A DNA stretch of 64,000 nucleotides from Granulicella arctica (GTDB taxonomy: Bacteria > Acidobacteriota > Terriglobia > Terriglobales > Acidobacteriaceae), in NCBI RefSeq assembly GCF_013410065.1, contig NZ_JACCCW010000002.1, forward strand, positions 1,054,001 to 1,118,000, written 5' to 3'. Position numbers and translations under genes: made by a program. Numbering within the stretch: the stretch's first letter is position 1; each line of letters opens with the position of its first letter. Below the pieces are notes generated by a model. That model did not search any database and was not told the origin of the DNA. It worked only from the letters and a program-made list of their open reading frames with translations. This document shows positions 54,097 to 62,935 of the stretch, one piece after another.

Positions 54097-54594
54097 TCAA
54101 TCCTCATCATGAATATGTAACAGTATCTGTTGCACAATCTCTTCCGGCGACCGGTCATTCTTTATCCGCAACGCATCCTTCGGGACCTCCAGCGTCGCAA
54201 GTTGGCTATCCAGTAATGCTGGGTTCATGAACTCGTGATGCCTGGCCTTCATCCGCTCCGCGATCTGCTCCTTCGACAATTCCAGCAGCACGAAGTCTAC
54301 CGCACCCGCAGGCATCCCCGACACCAGCGTCGCCCGGTACTTATCCTTCAGGGCTGAGCACGCCAGCACACCGCCGATCCCAGCCTCGAACCATCCGCGC
54401 ATCACTCCGTTCAGCGTCTCCAGCCATGGCTGCCGATCCTCATCATTCAGCGGATGGCCTGCCGCCATCTTCTGCTTATTCGCAATCGGATGATAATCAT
54501 CTGCATCAGCGAAGACAACGCCCTCACGCTCGGCCAGCAACGCGCCAATCGTCGACTTCCCCGATCCGCTTACCCCCATCAAGACAACGATCAT
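54097..54594 (-). CDS. gntK: gluconokinase
   Basis: Phosphorylates D-gluconate to 6-phosphogluconate with ATP. 165 residues with Walker A MGVSGSGKSTIGALLA, the substrate-binding ADADDYHPIANKQKMAAGHP-type segment (DDYHP, then LNDEDRQPWL), and the C-terminal RHHEFMNPALLDSQLATLE. Full length for the family. It lies five bases after UxaE and 14 bases before the SDR start, in one operon with a LarA homologue. This kinase needs gluconate as substrate, which is a clue to the pathway. Confidence 0.94.
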   Translation of the reverse strand: MIVVLMGVSGSGKSTIGALLAEREGVVFADADDYHPIANKQKMAAGHPLNDEDRQPWLETLNGVMRGWFEAGIGGVLACSALKDKYRATLVSGMPAGAVDFVLLELSKEQIAERMKARHHEFMNPALLDSQLATLEVPKDALRIKNDRSPEEIVQQILLHIHDED

Positions 54595-54599
54595 TGGAA

Positions 54600-55862
54600 T
54601 CAGAGCCCCAGGAACACCGGTTTGATGTGCCGCTCGAACAGGTTCGTGGTCACATTCTTTGCCACAATTTCCTCGTTCGCTTCAAGCGCTTTCAGATACC
54701 GGTCGCCCATCTTCGCAGCAACCTTGAAGCCCACATGCAGCAGTTGCCGGAAGCTCTGGTTATACGCCTTGTTCGATTGGTCATGCCGCAGCGCCGAGGT
54801 GAACTGCTCGCTCGTCCAACTATTGACTACCTCAGGCGTCGGCAGCTTCGCCGGATCGATGTCGATCACCGTCGCATACGGCGCACAAAGCTCCTCACTG
54901 TGCGCATACGCGTCGGCATACACCTCCTTCGCGATCTCAAGTCCCGATCCGCCGGCCTCCGCCAGCCCAATCAACTCCTCGAGCCACGTCGTCCCCGCCG
55001 TCTTCACATGCACGCCCGCGCCGAACTTCTTCACGCCATCGTGGATCGCCTTGTAGATCGAAAACTTGTCCGAGCCGGAGTGCACACTGAGCTTCAGATT
55101 CTCCGGCAACCCGTATGTCCTGATCGCAAACGCAATCGCCGCCAGGTCTTCTTCAAACTCCTTCGTGAACTGCGCCACGTCTCCCACATAGTCCACGCCC
55201 TTGTTGAAGCGGCCGGTAAACTTCGGTGCAATCGTCTGGATCGGGATCTTCTCGTCCGCAATCGCTGCCAGAATAATCAGTAGCTCCACCGGCGTCTGCG
55301 GCGAATCCGTCTCGTCCATTGACACCTCAGGCACGAAGTTCCCCGCGCCCTTCTTCTCCACCAGCAGACGATAGATCTCCCCCGCATGTTGCACCGCCGC
55401 GAGGAACTTGTTCGCCACTCCGGTAACAAATGTCTCATCTGTCTTAAACGGCTCGGCGATATGCGGAATCGTCACCGTCCCCACCAGCTCCGGATGCCGC
55501 TTTACAAACGCCGCTACCGCCTCCGGCTTCGCCGGCTGACCGATCAGGTCTGCCACATCGAGCGTAAAGAAGTCGCACGGCGCAAGAAACCGTTCCACCG
55601 TCTTCAGGTTGATATGGTCCGCATCGAGAAAGTACGGTTTGGTCCAGCCAAGCTCCTTCACTGCCACATCCGCCGCCTTACGCGTCTGACTCGGCTCCGA
55701 ACCTATAATCATGTGCTCGCGGTTCGACTTGTTCCATACCGGAATAACCTCAACACCTGCATCAGCCGCCAACACGCACGCCGCAAGCTGAGCTTTTGCC
55801 TGATGAGCGAAACGATCACCCACGCCCACCGAAAACTTTGGAAGCCTCAATCCATCACTCAT
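54600..55862 (-). CDS. uxaE: tagaturonate/fructuronate epimerase UxaE
   Basis: A metal-dependent epimerase that interconverts D-tagaturonate and D-fructuronate. Family motifs are SVGVGDRFAHQ near the start, FTLDVADLIGQ, VSMDETDSPQTPVELL, APKFTGRFNKGVDYVGDV and LSVHSGSDKFSIY. The ATG at 55862 gives 420 residues and has GGAG ten bases before it; the frame is open to 55940 but that part does not match. It links the galacturonate and glucuronate branches without UxaA/UxaB. It lies 101 bp after the LarA homologue and five bases before gntK. Confidence 0.9.
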   Translation of the reverse strand: MSDGLRLPKFSVGVGDRFAHQAKAQLAACVLAADAGVEVIPVWNKSNREHMIIGSEPSQTRKAADVAVKELGWTKPYFLDADHINLKTVERFLAPCDFFTLDVADLIGQPAKPEAVAAFVKRHPELVGTVTIPHIAEPFKTDETFVTGVANKFLAAVQHAGEIYRLLVEKKGAGNFVPEVSMDETDSPQTPVELLIILAAIADEKIPIQTIAPKFTGRFNKGVDYVGDVAQFTKEFEEDLAAIAFAIRTYGLPENLKLSVHSGSDKFSIYKAIHDGVKKFGAGVHVKTAGTTWLEELIGLAEAGGSGLEIAKEVYADAYAHSEELCAPYATVIDIDPAKLPTPEVVNSWTSEQFTSALRHDQSNKAYNQSFRQLLHVGFKVAAKMGDRYLKALEANEEIVAKNVTTNLFERHIKPVFLGL

Positions 55863-55963
55863 CGCAATACCACTCCAATTTCCATGCAAGATTGGTCTAA
55901 CCACTTTGCCGTTACCCAGCATACTGACTCCCCAGCGCAACGGGCAAATCTAGCAGGTCCCAA

Positions 55964-57241
55964 TCAGTCCTTGAAGCGCCCCTCATACGCCCAGAGCCCC
56001 AGCCCCGGGTTCGAAATGTAAAAGATCTCCTCACCATCGACCATGTTCCAACCGTCCGCCAGCACCTCCGGGTTGTACTTCGCTGTCATTGACGCCAGGT
56101 CGCCATACTCGAAGTGCACGCTCTCAATCTCCGCCCGCGTCAGGTGTCCCGGACAGTACCGGATCGTAAACCGCCCCTCGCTTGAGCCATGGATCAGGTG
56201 CGCCGCCGCACTCAGGTTCCCTGCCAGATCAGCATCGTGCTTCACCGCCTCGAGCGTCGCCGGCGTCCCACAATACCCATACTTACGGATCAGCCTGTCA
56301 ATCGCCGCATCTTCTCCGAACTCATGCACACCGGGAGCCAGCACGATCAGCTCAGCGTTATCGGCCAATGCCATGCGAGTGCGGTACACACTCTTGTTCC
56401 CCAACCAGGTACTTCGAAACTCATGCGGATCAAGAAACACGACCGCCTTCTTGATCTCCCGCTTCATTATCAGGAAGTTGACCTTTAGGCTCAGCTCCGC
56501 CGCGCGCTCGAAGCACTCCGCATCATCGCCCACATACATTCCGCGGATCACCAGCTTCCCAGCAGCATTTTTGCCCACCACCGTCTGCACATAAACAATC
56601 TGCGGCATCTCGCTGCCGAAGTGCTCGCTCGCGTAGTTCAGCACACGTCGCACCGGCGTCTCCGCCCGCCCCATCATCCGCTCCATTCCATACACTGCAC
56701 CGAGAAAGTGCGAACGATGAATCCCCATCACCCCGCCCGTACCGACGAAGATATTCTTGTTCCCATTCGCCATCCCAACCACCTCATGCGGGACCACCTG
56801 CCCGATCGACAGAATCAGATCATGCCCGCCGTCCCGCAGCAACTTGTTCACCTGCGCGGGCCACGAGTAGTCGACCTTCCCCTCGCTCACCTCCCGCACA
56901 AACTCACCCGGCACCTCTCCCAGAGTCACAATATCGTTCCGCCAGTCATGCACCCGGAACAACCCACGCGGCGTACTGCCGAACATCGTCGCGATCTCGG
57001 TGTCCGTCATCGCCTTGTGCGTTCCCAACGCGGGAAGAACATCCATAAGCCTGTCGCCGTAGTACTCCCACGCCAGCTCCGTCAACACCCCGCTCTGCGA
57101 ATGCATCCGCGTAAAGTCCGGCGGAACAGCCAGTACACGTTTACGCGGCCCTACCTTGTCAAGCGCGGTGAAAAGGTTACTTTTGACCTCTTCAGGAGAC
57201 ATTTCTGTAGTAGGCGAGCCAGCGGCAAAAAATAAACTCAT
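55964..57241 (-). CDS. LarA-family nickel-pincer racemase/epimerase homologue
   Basis: A 425-residue homologue of lactate racemase. Key residues are present: GTHKAMTDTEIATMFG with His75, PHEVVGMANGNKNIF with His152 and Lys162 (the lysine that tethers the pincer), and His178 in GIHRSHFLG; the spacing of 10 and 16 residues between them equals that of LarA His174-Lys184-His200. It begins the operon LarA homologue-uxaE-gntK-SDR, so it is unlikely to act on lactate. LarA-family members are known to include a D-gluconate 2-epimerase, and this gene fits that role (mannonate to gluconate). The cofactor would come from larECB 3 kb away. Confidence 0.88.
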   Translation of the reverse strand: MSLFFAAGSPTTEMSPEEVKSNLFTALDKVGPRKRVLAVPPDFTRMHSQSGVLTELAWEYYGDRLMDVLPALGTHKAMTDTEIATMFGSTPRGLFRVHDWRNDIVTLGEVPGEFVREVSEGKVDYSWPAQVNKLLRDGGHDLILSIGQVVPHEVVGMANGNKNIFVGTGGVMGIHRSHFLGAVYGMERMMGRAETPVRRVLNYASEHFGSEMPQIVYVQTVVGKNAAGKLVIRGMYVGDDAECFERAAELSLKVNFLIMKREIKKAVVFLDPHEFRSTWLGNKSVYRTRMALADNAELIVLAPGVHEFGEDAAIDRLIRKYGYCGTPATLEAVKHDADLAGNLSAAAHLIHGSSEGRFTIRYCPGHLTRAEIESVHFEYGDLASMTAKYNPEVLADGWNMVDGEEIFYISNPGLGLWAYEGRFKD

Positions 57242-57457
57242 AGCTCCACATGGTACTCCGTGCTAGCATCCCGGATACCGGCAGATAGAGTTGCACCCTG
57301 TTTACAAGCAAGGCGCAACCCTATACGTCATGTCCCCTACTTCGGGCAGCAAGAAGTCCCTGTAGTACTGTTCTTCCTGCCCTTTTTCTGCGCCCCAAGA
57401 CAGAAGCAGCAGATTAAACAAAATCCACTCGCACCTTATTTCAAAGAGGCTCCGATC

Positions 57458-59254
57458 ATGAACCAGAAGGTAAAGTCAGCCATCCTCAGCCTGGCGATTC
57501 TCAGCCTGAGTGCGTCTTCATTCACCCTGCATGCAGCGGAGAAAGCCGTCCTGCAAAGCCGCGTGGCCGCCACCGATCAGGTCGGCTTCGATGTATATCT
57601 GCCCCTGCAACATCGTGACCAACTCGAGATCGACCTTCATAATCTGCATGATCCCAACTCCTCCACATACCAGAAGTGGCTCACACCCGAGCAGTTCCAT
57701 GCGCGCTATGGCGCAACCTCCAGCCAGCTAACAGCAATCCAGAATCAACTCACCACCTATGGCCTCCAGGCCAGCATCGTAACCCCGCAGCACATCCACG
57801 TAACCGGTTCCGCCACCTCAGTAGAGCAAGCCCTCGGTACAGTCCTGAAACATGGCATCTATCCGAGCGGCAAGACCACCATTGTCGCCGCTCAAGCAAT
57901 CAGCACGCCGAGCACGCTCAGTCAGGTCAACGCAGTCGTCACCGGCCTCTCCGGAACGATCCGCATGCGGACGCACTCACACCCAGCCGCTCTCCCCCAG
58001 AACCGCTATAGCGCGACAGGCGGCTACTTTTTCGACGATCTAAAGCAAGCCTATAGCTATCCAAGCTACAAGACCTACACCGGCAAAGGGGTCACCATCG
58101 GCATCCTGATGACGGGCGACTTCAATCCACCGGACATGACCAAATACTTCACACATGAGAAACTCGCAACCCCGAGCTACACCACCATCCAAATCGATGG
58201 CGGAGCGCCCTTCAGTGCCACAGGTTCCTTCGAAACCCATCTTGACCTCCAGCAGAGCGGCGGCATGGCCCCGGATGCCAAGGTGATCCTCTACAACCTG
58301 CCCGACCTCTCCGATGCCCACATCATGGACGGCCTGTCGCAGATCCTCGCCGATAACAAGGCCGACGTGGTCAGCATGTCCTTCGGCGCTCCCGAGCTCT
58401 TCTACACCGCGGCCTACAACGACGGAACCGACTACACCTACCTCTTTCAAGAGGAGGATGACCTGATGGCCCAGGGCAACGCTCAGGGCATCACCTTCAT
58501 CGCCTCCTCCGGAGACTCCGGCGCTCTGAGCGCCTTTCCTGTAGTCTGCTTCAACGGTGGCCCCGATTGCGGCTCCGCTGAGGCTTCGGTCCAGTTTCCA
58601 GCCTCCAGTCCCCATGTCACCGGCGTTGGCGGCACCAATCTCATCACCACCTACACCGGCAGCACCAGCGACCTCAACTCAACCTATATACGCGAGGAAG
58701 CCTACGCCGATCCGCTTTCATCGGATATCTTCTACGGCACCTCGGCCACCGGTAGCTACTGGGGCTCAGGCGGCGGGGACAGCATCCTCTACAAGAAGCC
58801 CCTCTTCCAGGGCCTGGTCAATACAGGCAATGCGAAGTTCCGCACTGTTCCCGATCTTGCGCTGCATATGGGCGGATGCCCCTATGGCGTGATCGGCACC
58901 TGCAACCCGGACGATAGCTATGACTACGAGGTGATCGGCGATGTATACGAAGGCGTCATCGGCACCAGCGCCTCCGCTCCCGATTTCGCTGGCCTCACCG
59001 CACTCAACATCCAACGGCAACATACACGGCTTGGCAACGAAAACTACTACATCTACACGCTTGCACTGCTCCAGAATATTGGGCTGCCGATCGACGTCTT
59101 CAAGACGAACATCCCTGGCTACAATGGCCTTTACCACACCACTCCAAAGGGTTATAACCGCGTACTCGGCAACGGAACACTGAACGGCGTGAACTTCCTG
59201 CTCGCGCCCTTCACCCCCGTAGCTGGAGTTCCGCAGACGCCTAGCAACCCCTAA
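57458..59254 (+). CDS. secreted S53 family (sedolisin/kumamolisin) peptidase
   Basis: A serine-carboxyl acid endopeptidase with signal peptide (ILSLAILSLSASSFTLHA), a pro-domain of about 150 residues (LQHRDQLEIDLHNLHDPNSS, then KWLTPEQFHARYG), and a catalytic domain with Glu and Asp in SFETHLDLQ, oxyanion Asp in ASSGDSGA-type segment and Ser in GTSASAPDFAGL. The end ends near 598 residues, full length. The ATG at 57458 has GAGG eight bases upstream; the frame is open to 57260 with a weaker start. The protein acts in acid surroundings, consistent with soil acidobacteria. Confidence 0.9.
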   Translation: MNQKVKSAILSLAILSLSASSFTLHAAEKAVLQSRVAATDQVGFDVYLPLQHRDQLEIDLHNLHDPNSSTYQKWLTPEQFHARYGATSSQLTAIQNQLTTYGLQASIVTPQHIHVTGSATSVEQALGTVLKHGIYPSGKTTIVAAQAISTPSTLSQVNAVVTGLSGTIRMRTHSHPAALPQNRYSATGGYFFDDLKQAYSYPSYKTYTGKGVTIGILMTGDFNPPDMTKYFTHEKLATPSYTTIQIDGGAPFSATGSFETHLDLQQSGGMAPDAKVILYNLPDLSDAHIMDGLSQILADNKADVVSMSFGAPELFYTAAYNDGTDYTYLFQEEDDLMAQGNAQGITFIASSGDSGALSAFPVVCFNGGPDCGSAEASVQFPASSPHVTGVGGTNLITTYTGSTSDLNSTYIREEAYADPLSSDIFYGTSATGSYWGSGGGDSILYKKPLFQGLVNTGNAKFRTVPDLALHMGGCPYGVIGTCNPDDSYDYEVIGDVYEGVIGTSASAPDFAGLTALNIQRQHTRLGNENYYIYTLALLQNIGLPIDVFKTNIPGYNGLYHTTPKGYNRVLGNGTLNGVNFLLAPFTPVAGVPQTPSNP

Positions 59255-59272
59255 CCAGTTGTCTCGCATTGA

Positions 59273-59301
59273 GAAAAGGCCCGGACTCTCCGGGCCTTTT
59301 C
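59273..59301. terminator. bidirectional rho-independent terminator
   Basis: GAAAAGGCCCGG at 59273-59284 pairs perfectly with CCGGGCCTTTTC at 59290-59301 around ACTCT, with T-rich tails on both strands. It lies between the converging S53 peptidase and uxaC genes. Confidence 0.9.
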
Positions 59302-59320
59302 TTGATGCTCCTCTGCTGAG

Positions 59321-60730
59321 CTACAGCTTGTAAGCCTTCCGCACCAGGTTGACCGTAAGATCCAGCACTACCTCGAACGCCTCATCCTCATCCAGACGAT
59401 GCTCCGCCACCAGCCTGCCAAGGAAGGCGCAGTCGATTCGCCGCGCCACATCATGCCGCGCCGGGATCGACAGAAACGCTCGCGTATCGTCGTTGAAGCC
59501 CACTGTGTTGTAGAAGCCCGCCGTCTCCGTTGCCTGCTCGCGGAACCGCATCATCCCCTCCGGCGAATCGTGGAACCACCATGGCGGCCCCAGCCTCAGC
59601 GCCGGATAGTGTCCCGCCAGCGGAGCCAGCTCACGCGAAAACGTAGTCTCATCCAGCGTAAACAGAATCAATGTGAACCCGGGAGCATTGCCGTACCGAT
59701 CCAGCAGTGGCCGCAGCGCCCGCACATACTCTGTCGGCGAAGGGATGTCCGCACCCTTGTCCCGCCCGAACTTCTCGTACACCAATTTGTTGTGGTTCCG
59801 CACCGAGCCCGGATGCAGTTGCATCGTCATCCCATCCTCGACGCTCATCCCCGCCATCTCTGTCAGCATCTGCGCCTGGAAGAGTTCGACTTCTTTCGCG
59901 TCCGCCTTCCCCACGTAGATCTTCGCGTACAGATCCTCTGCCTCACGCAAACTCAAGTCGGCCGTCAACGCCGTCAGATGGCCATGATCGGTCGCCGTCG
60001 CGCCCAGGCTACGGAAGAACTCCCGCCTCTTTCGCAATGCCGCCAGATACCCCTTCCAGTTCGACACATCCTCGTCCGCAACCTCTCCGAGCTTTTGGAT
60101 GTTCTCCTTGAACCCGATGTACTCCGCATCGATCACCGCATCCGGACGGAACGTCGGCACCACCCGTCCCTTCCAGCCCGACTCGCGAATCTGCTTATGC
60201 CATTTCAAATCATCGAACGCTGCATCCGTCGTTGCCAGCACCTCGATCTTGAACTCGTCGAACAGTGCCCTCGGTAAAAACTCCGGCGTCGTCAGCTTCT
60301 TCGCAATCACCTCGTAATACTCTTCCGCATTCGCCATGCTAAGACGGTTCTTCAGCCCGAACTGGTTCTGCAACGTATAGTCCAGCCATAACCGCGTCGG
60401 CGTACCCCGGAACAGATAGTAGTGCTTCGCAAAGATACGCCATACCTCCCGCGGATCGGCCTGCTCCTTCCCATCTACCTGCGGAATCCCCAACGACTCC
60501 AGCGACACGCCCTGCGAGTATAGCATTCGAAAGATGTAATGGTCCGGCTGGATCAACAGCGCCGTTGGATTCGGAAACGCCTTGTTCTCCGCAAACCAGC
60601 TCGGATCGGTATGCCCATGCGGAGAAATGATCGGCAGGTCTCGCACCACTTCGTACAGTCTTGCAGCCACCACGTGCGCAGCACCCTCAGCAGGAAACAG
60701 CCGGTTCTTATCCAACATCCACATCACCAT
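59321..60730 (-). CDS. uxaC: glucuronate/galacturonate isomerase UxaC
   Basis: Converts D-glucuronate to D-fructuronate and D-galacturonate to D-tagaturonate. About 469 residues of the amidohydrolase-like fold with ISPHGHTDPSWFAENKAFPN (metal-binding His pair), EDGMTMQLHPGSVRNHNKLV, PPWWFHDSPEGMMRFREQ and GFNDDTRAFLSIPARHDVAR. The start is uncertain: ATGs at 60730, 60724 and 60718 follow each other, and a TTG at 60739 opens the frame. It stands apart from the uxaE operon, downstream of a porin gene and its terminator. Confidence 0.93.
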   Translation of the reverse strand: MVMWMLDKNRLFPAEGAAHVVAARLYEVVRDLPIISPHGHTDPSWFAENKAFPNPTALLIQPDHYIFRMLYSQGVSLESLGIPQVDGKEQADPREVWRIFAKHYYLFRGTPTRLWLDYTLQNQFGLKNRLSMANAEEYYEVIAKKLTTPEFLPRALFDEFKIEVLATTDAAFDDLKWHKQIRESGWKGRVVPTFRPDAVIDAEYIGFKENIQKLGEVADEDVSNWKGYLAALRKRREFFRSLGATATDHGHLTALTADLSLREAEDLYAKIYVGKADAKEVELFQAQMLTEMAGMSVEDGMTMQLHPGSVRNHNKLVYEKFGRDKGADIPSPTEYVRALRPLLDRYGNAPGFTLILFTLDETTFSRELAPLAGHYPALRLGPPWWFHDSPEGMMRFREQATETAGFYNTVGFNDDTRAFLSIPARHDVARRIDCAFLGRLVAEHRLDEDEAFEVVLDLTVNLVRKAYKL

Positions 60731-60820
60731 CCACCACAAAGATTTGTTCGCACATCGAACCTAAGCAGCCTATCAAATTGGCTGGACCAGTTCCATCTAT
60801 AACTCTCCCACACCAAAGGA

Positions 60821-60848
60821 AAAAGGCACCCACAATGGGGTGCCTTTT
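60821..60848 (-). terminator. rho-independent terminator of the porin gene
   Basis: AAAAGGCACCC at 60821-60831 pairs with GGGTGCCTTTT at 60838-60848 around a 6-base loop. On the complement it is followed by TCC and lies 20 bases after the porin stop. uxaC starts about 90 bases farther on, so it needs its own promoter or read-through. Confidence 0.82.
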
Positions 60849-60867
60849 CCGCAGAACAACGTTCTGG

Positions 60868-62694
60868 TTACGGGATGTAGTAACGCATTCCGGTGAAGAC
60901 CATGTTGTTGGTCGCATTCGGAGCGCCACTGAGTCCGGTCCATGCCTCGCGCTTCAGGTAGCTGTAGACGCCTTGATACTGCAGGCGGCCAAAGCGCGGG
61001 TTGCTGTACACGCGATAGGTAAACCCAGCCGTACCTTCGAGAACCGCACGCGTAGCCGCACCGCAGCTCGCTGACGGATCGTAAGGTGCGCCGCCAGCCG
61101 TGCCGATGGAGCCCAGACCCGAGGTCGGTACCGACGGCAGCGTCTCGGTATTGCATCCCGAGGTCGCAACAGAGACAGGAGCATAACCAACTAGCTTGCC
61201 GGCATCTGTACCAACAGTGCTCAAATAGACCGTGCGCTGCGCATACTCGCCACCGGCGTAACCAAAAATATCAAGCTTCTTGGTGGGATGCAGCTCCACC
61301 GAGAAGAGACCCTGGTAAGCCTTGATCGGAGCAAGCGTGCCGTCAGGATGAACCGTTGTGTCAGGAAGCGTCGATGTGCCGTAGCGGCCTACACCCGTTC
61401 CGCCAAGGGTATGAATCCCGATATCGGCAAAGTGGGTTACCGGGAAGCGAGCGTTCGCGAGGAAGCCGCCGCCAACCTTGGTGTCGTTCTGAGCACCTGA
61501 GGCAGAGGGCGTCGCGAGTGTCTGGTTAGGATAATAGCGGTCACGGAAGAAGCGTGTGAGACCGCCGACTTCATAGTGACCGTAGTGCTTCGTATCGTAA
61601 GCAAACTTCACAATGATATCCGGGGCAATGTTATCCGAGTAATTGGCCGTCGCGTTATAGAGACCGCCGCCAGTACCTGCATTGCCCAGGAAGAAGTTGG
61701 CGTTCGCGTTCGTCGCCGAGTAGATGATCTGCGCCTCTTCGAGCGAAAGAGCCGCCGTCAACCCACCGATCTTCTGCTGCACCCGAATCGCCGGCTGACG
61801 AGCCCAGCTGAAACCAACGTGGTAGTTCGGGTCCACGGTCATCGGCAGGTTCTCCGTCCGATTGTCTGTTCCCTTCTTCGTCTCGGTCACAAGCGACCAC
61901 ATCTGACCACCGCTAACGGTGAAGCCGCTCTGTGTTGCAGCCTGACCGTAGATCACTCGCTGGCGAAGCGTATAGCTGTTGCTCTGGTTGCTGTTGCTGG
62001 TCACGCCGGCAGAGAGAAAGTCAGCCTCGAAGTATCCAGCCAGCTTGAAGGTGCCTGCATTGCCCTCGAAGAGACCACCAAGGCGGCTCTGGCGTCCAGA
62101 GAAGTTGAACTCGCTGACATGCGCCTGACCCGAGTTCATAAAGGGAGTCGAGTTGAAAGGCGTGGCAATATCCGATGCCGTTGCGCGCGAGCGGTACACC
62201 GACTCTGCCGCGAAGAAGGCAACCGGTGTAATCGTCACACCCTTATAGTGGATCGCCAACGGCGACTCGATCTTCTCCGTCAGATCCTTCTTCGTGTCGC
62301 TGATCGTCTGCGCCAGGCCCGAATTCGAAGCCTTCAAGTCATTGACCGTCGAGTTCAATGTCGAAACCGCATCCGCGTTCGCCTGTACGCTCGAGCTCAC
62401 GCTCTGTGCCGTTGCCGTCGCAGTTGCAGCAGCCGCATTCGCCGACTGTGCATCCGCCGCAGCCGTCGCCAACTTCGCATCCTTCTCCGCATTCTGTGAC
62501 TTCAACGCGTTGATCTGTGCCTGTTGGCTCTGCATCTGTTCGCGCAGCTCGCGAATCTCGCGCTCCGTTGCGGACTCAACATGCTTCACCACACGCTTCT
62601 GCGTCTTCGACGTCTTTGTCGTGGTCTGCGCCGGAACGGATACTGATCCTGCGATCAATACCATGGCAACGGCAGCCATTAATTGCTTGGTCAT
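60868..62694 (-). CDS. outer membrane porin with coiled-coil N-terminus
   Basis: A 608-residue outer-membrane protein. After a signal peptide (MAAVAMVLIAGSVSVPAQ) comes a coiled coil of about residues 45-145 rich in Ala/Gln/Asp (REIRELREQMQSQQAQINAL), which may anchor to peptidoglycan as in OprO/SLH-type porins, and then a beta-barrel with alternating aromatic residues that ends in Tyr-Ile-Pro. A GAGAGG lies five bases before the ATG. The gene is upstream of uxaC on the same strand, so it may admit oligouronides; this is inference. Confidence 0.8.
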   Translation of the reverse strand: MTKQLMAAVAMVLIAGSVSVPAQTTTKTSKTQKRVVKHVESATEREIRELREQMQSQQAQINALKSQNAEKDAKLATAAADAQSANAAAATATATAQSVSSSVQANADAVSTLNSTVNDLKASNSGLAQTISDTKKDLTEKIESPLAIHYKGVTITPVAFFAAESVYRSRATASDIATPFNSTPFMNSGQAHVSEFNFSGRQSRLGGLFEGNAGTFKLAGYFEADFLSAGVTSNSNQSNSYTLRQRVIYGQAATQSGFTVSGGQMWSLVTETKKGTDNRTENLPMTVDPNYHVGFSWARQPAIRVQQKIGGLTAALSLEEAQIIYSATNANANFFLGNAGTGGGLYNATANYSDNIAPDIIVKFAYDTKHYGHYEVGGLTRFFRDRYYPNQTLATPSASGAQNDTKVGGGFLANARFPVTHFADIGIHTLGGTGVGRYGTSTLPDTTVHPDGTLAPIKAYQGLFSVELHPTKKLDIFGYAGGEYAQRTVYLSTVGTDAGKLVGYAPVSVATSGCNTETLPSVPTSGLGSIGTAGGAPYDPSASCGAATRAVLEGTAGFTYRVYSNPRFGRLQYQGVYSYLKREAWTGLSGAPNATNNMVFTGMRYYIP

Positions 62695-62935
62695 GGAACC
62701 TCTCTAAGATGAAAAGCACAGAACAGCCCTATAAAAGCGATTCGGGCTTTCGCCCAAAACCCTGGCCACTCTTTGGTTTTATGAATCGAGCTTCCCAAAA
62801 CCAGATGAATGGACGGAGAATTCGCCCGGCTATTCACGGAAAATTGACATAATCCACCTCATCACCATCCGTCCCGCATCACCCCAGCCGTGACGAGTCC
62901 TTCCAGCGAACCTCCATCGTCATGTACCGTAGAAC

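Noticed and set aside
57285..57330. Inverted repeat GTTGCACC ... GGCGCAAC before the S53 peptidase gene
   Set aside because: Imperfect, no T tract and no regulator nearby; could be chance, so not listed as an operator or terminator.
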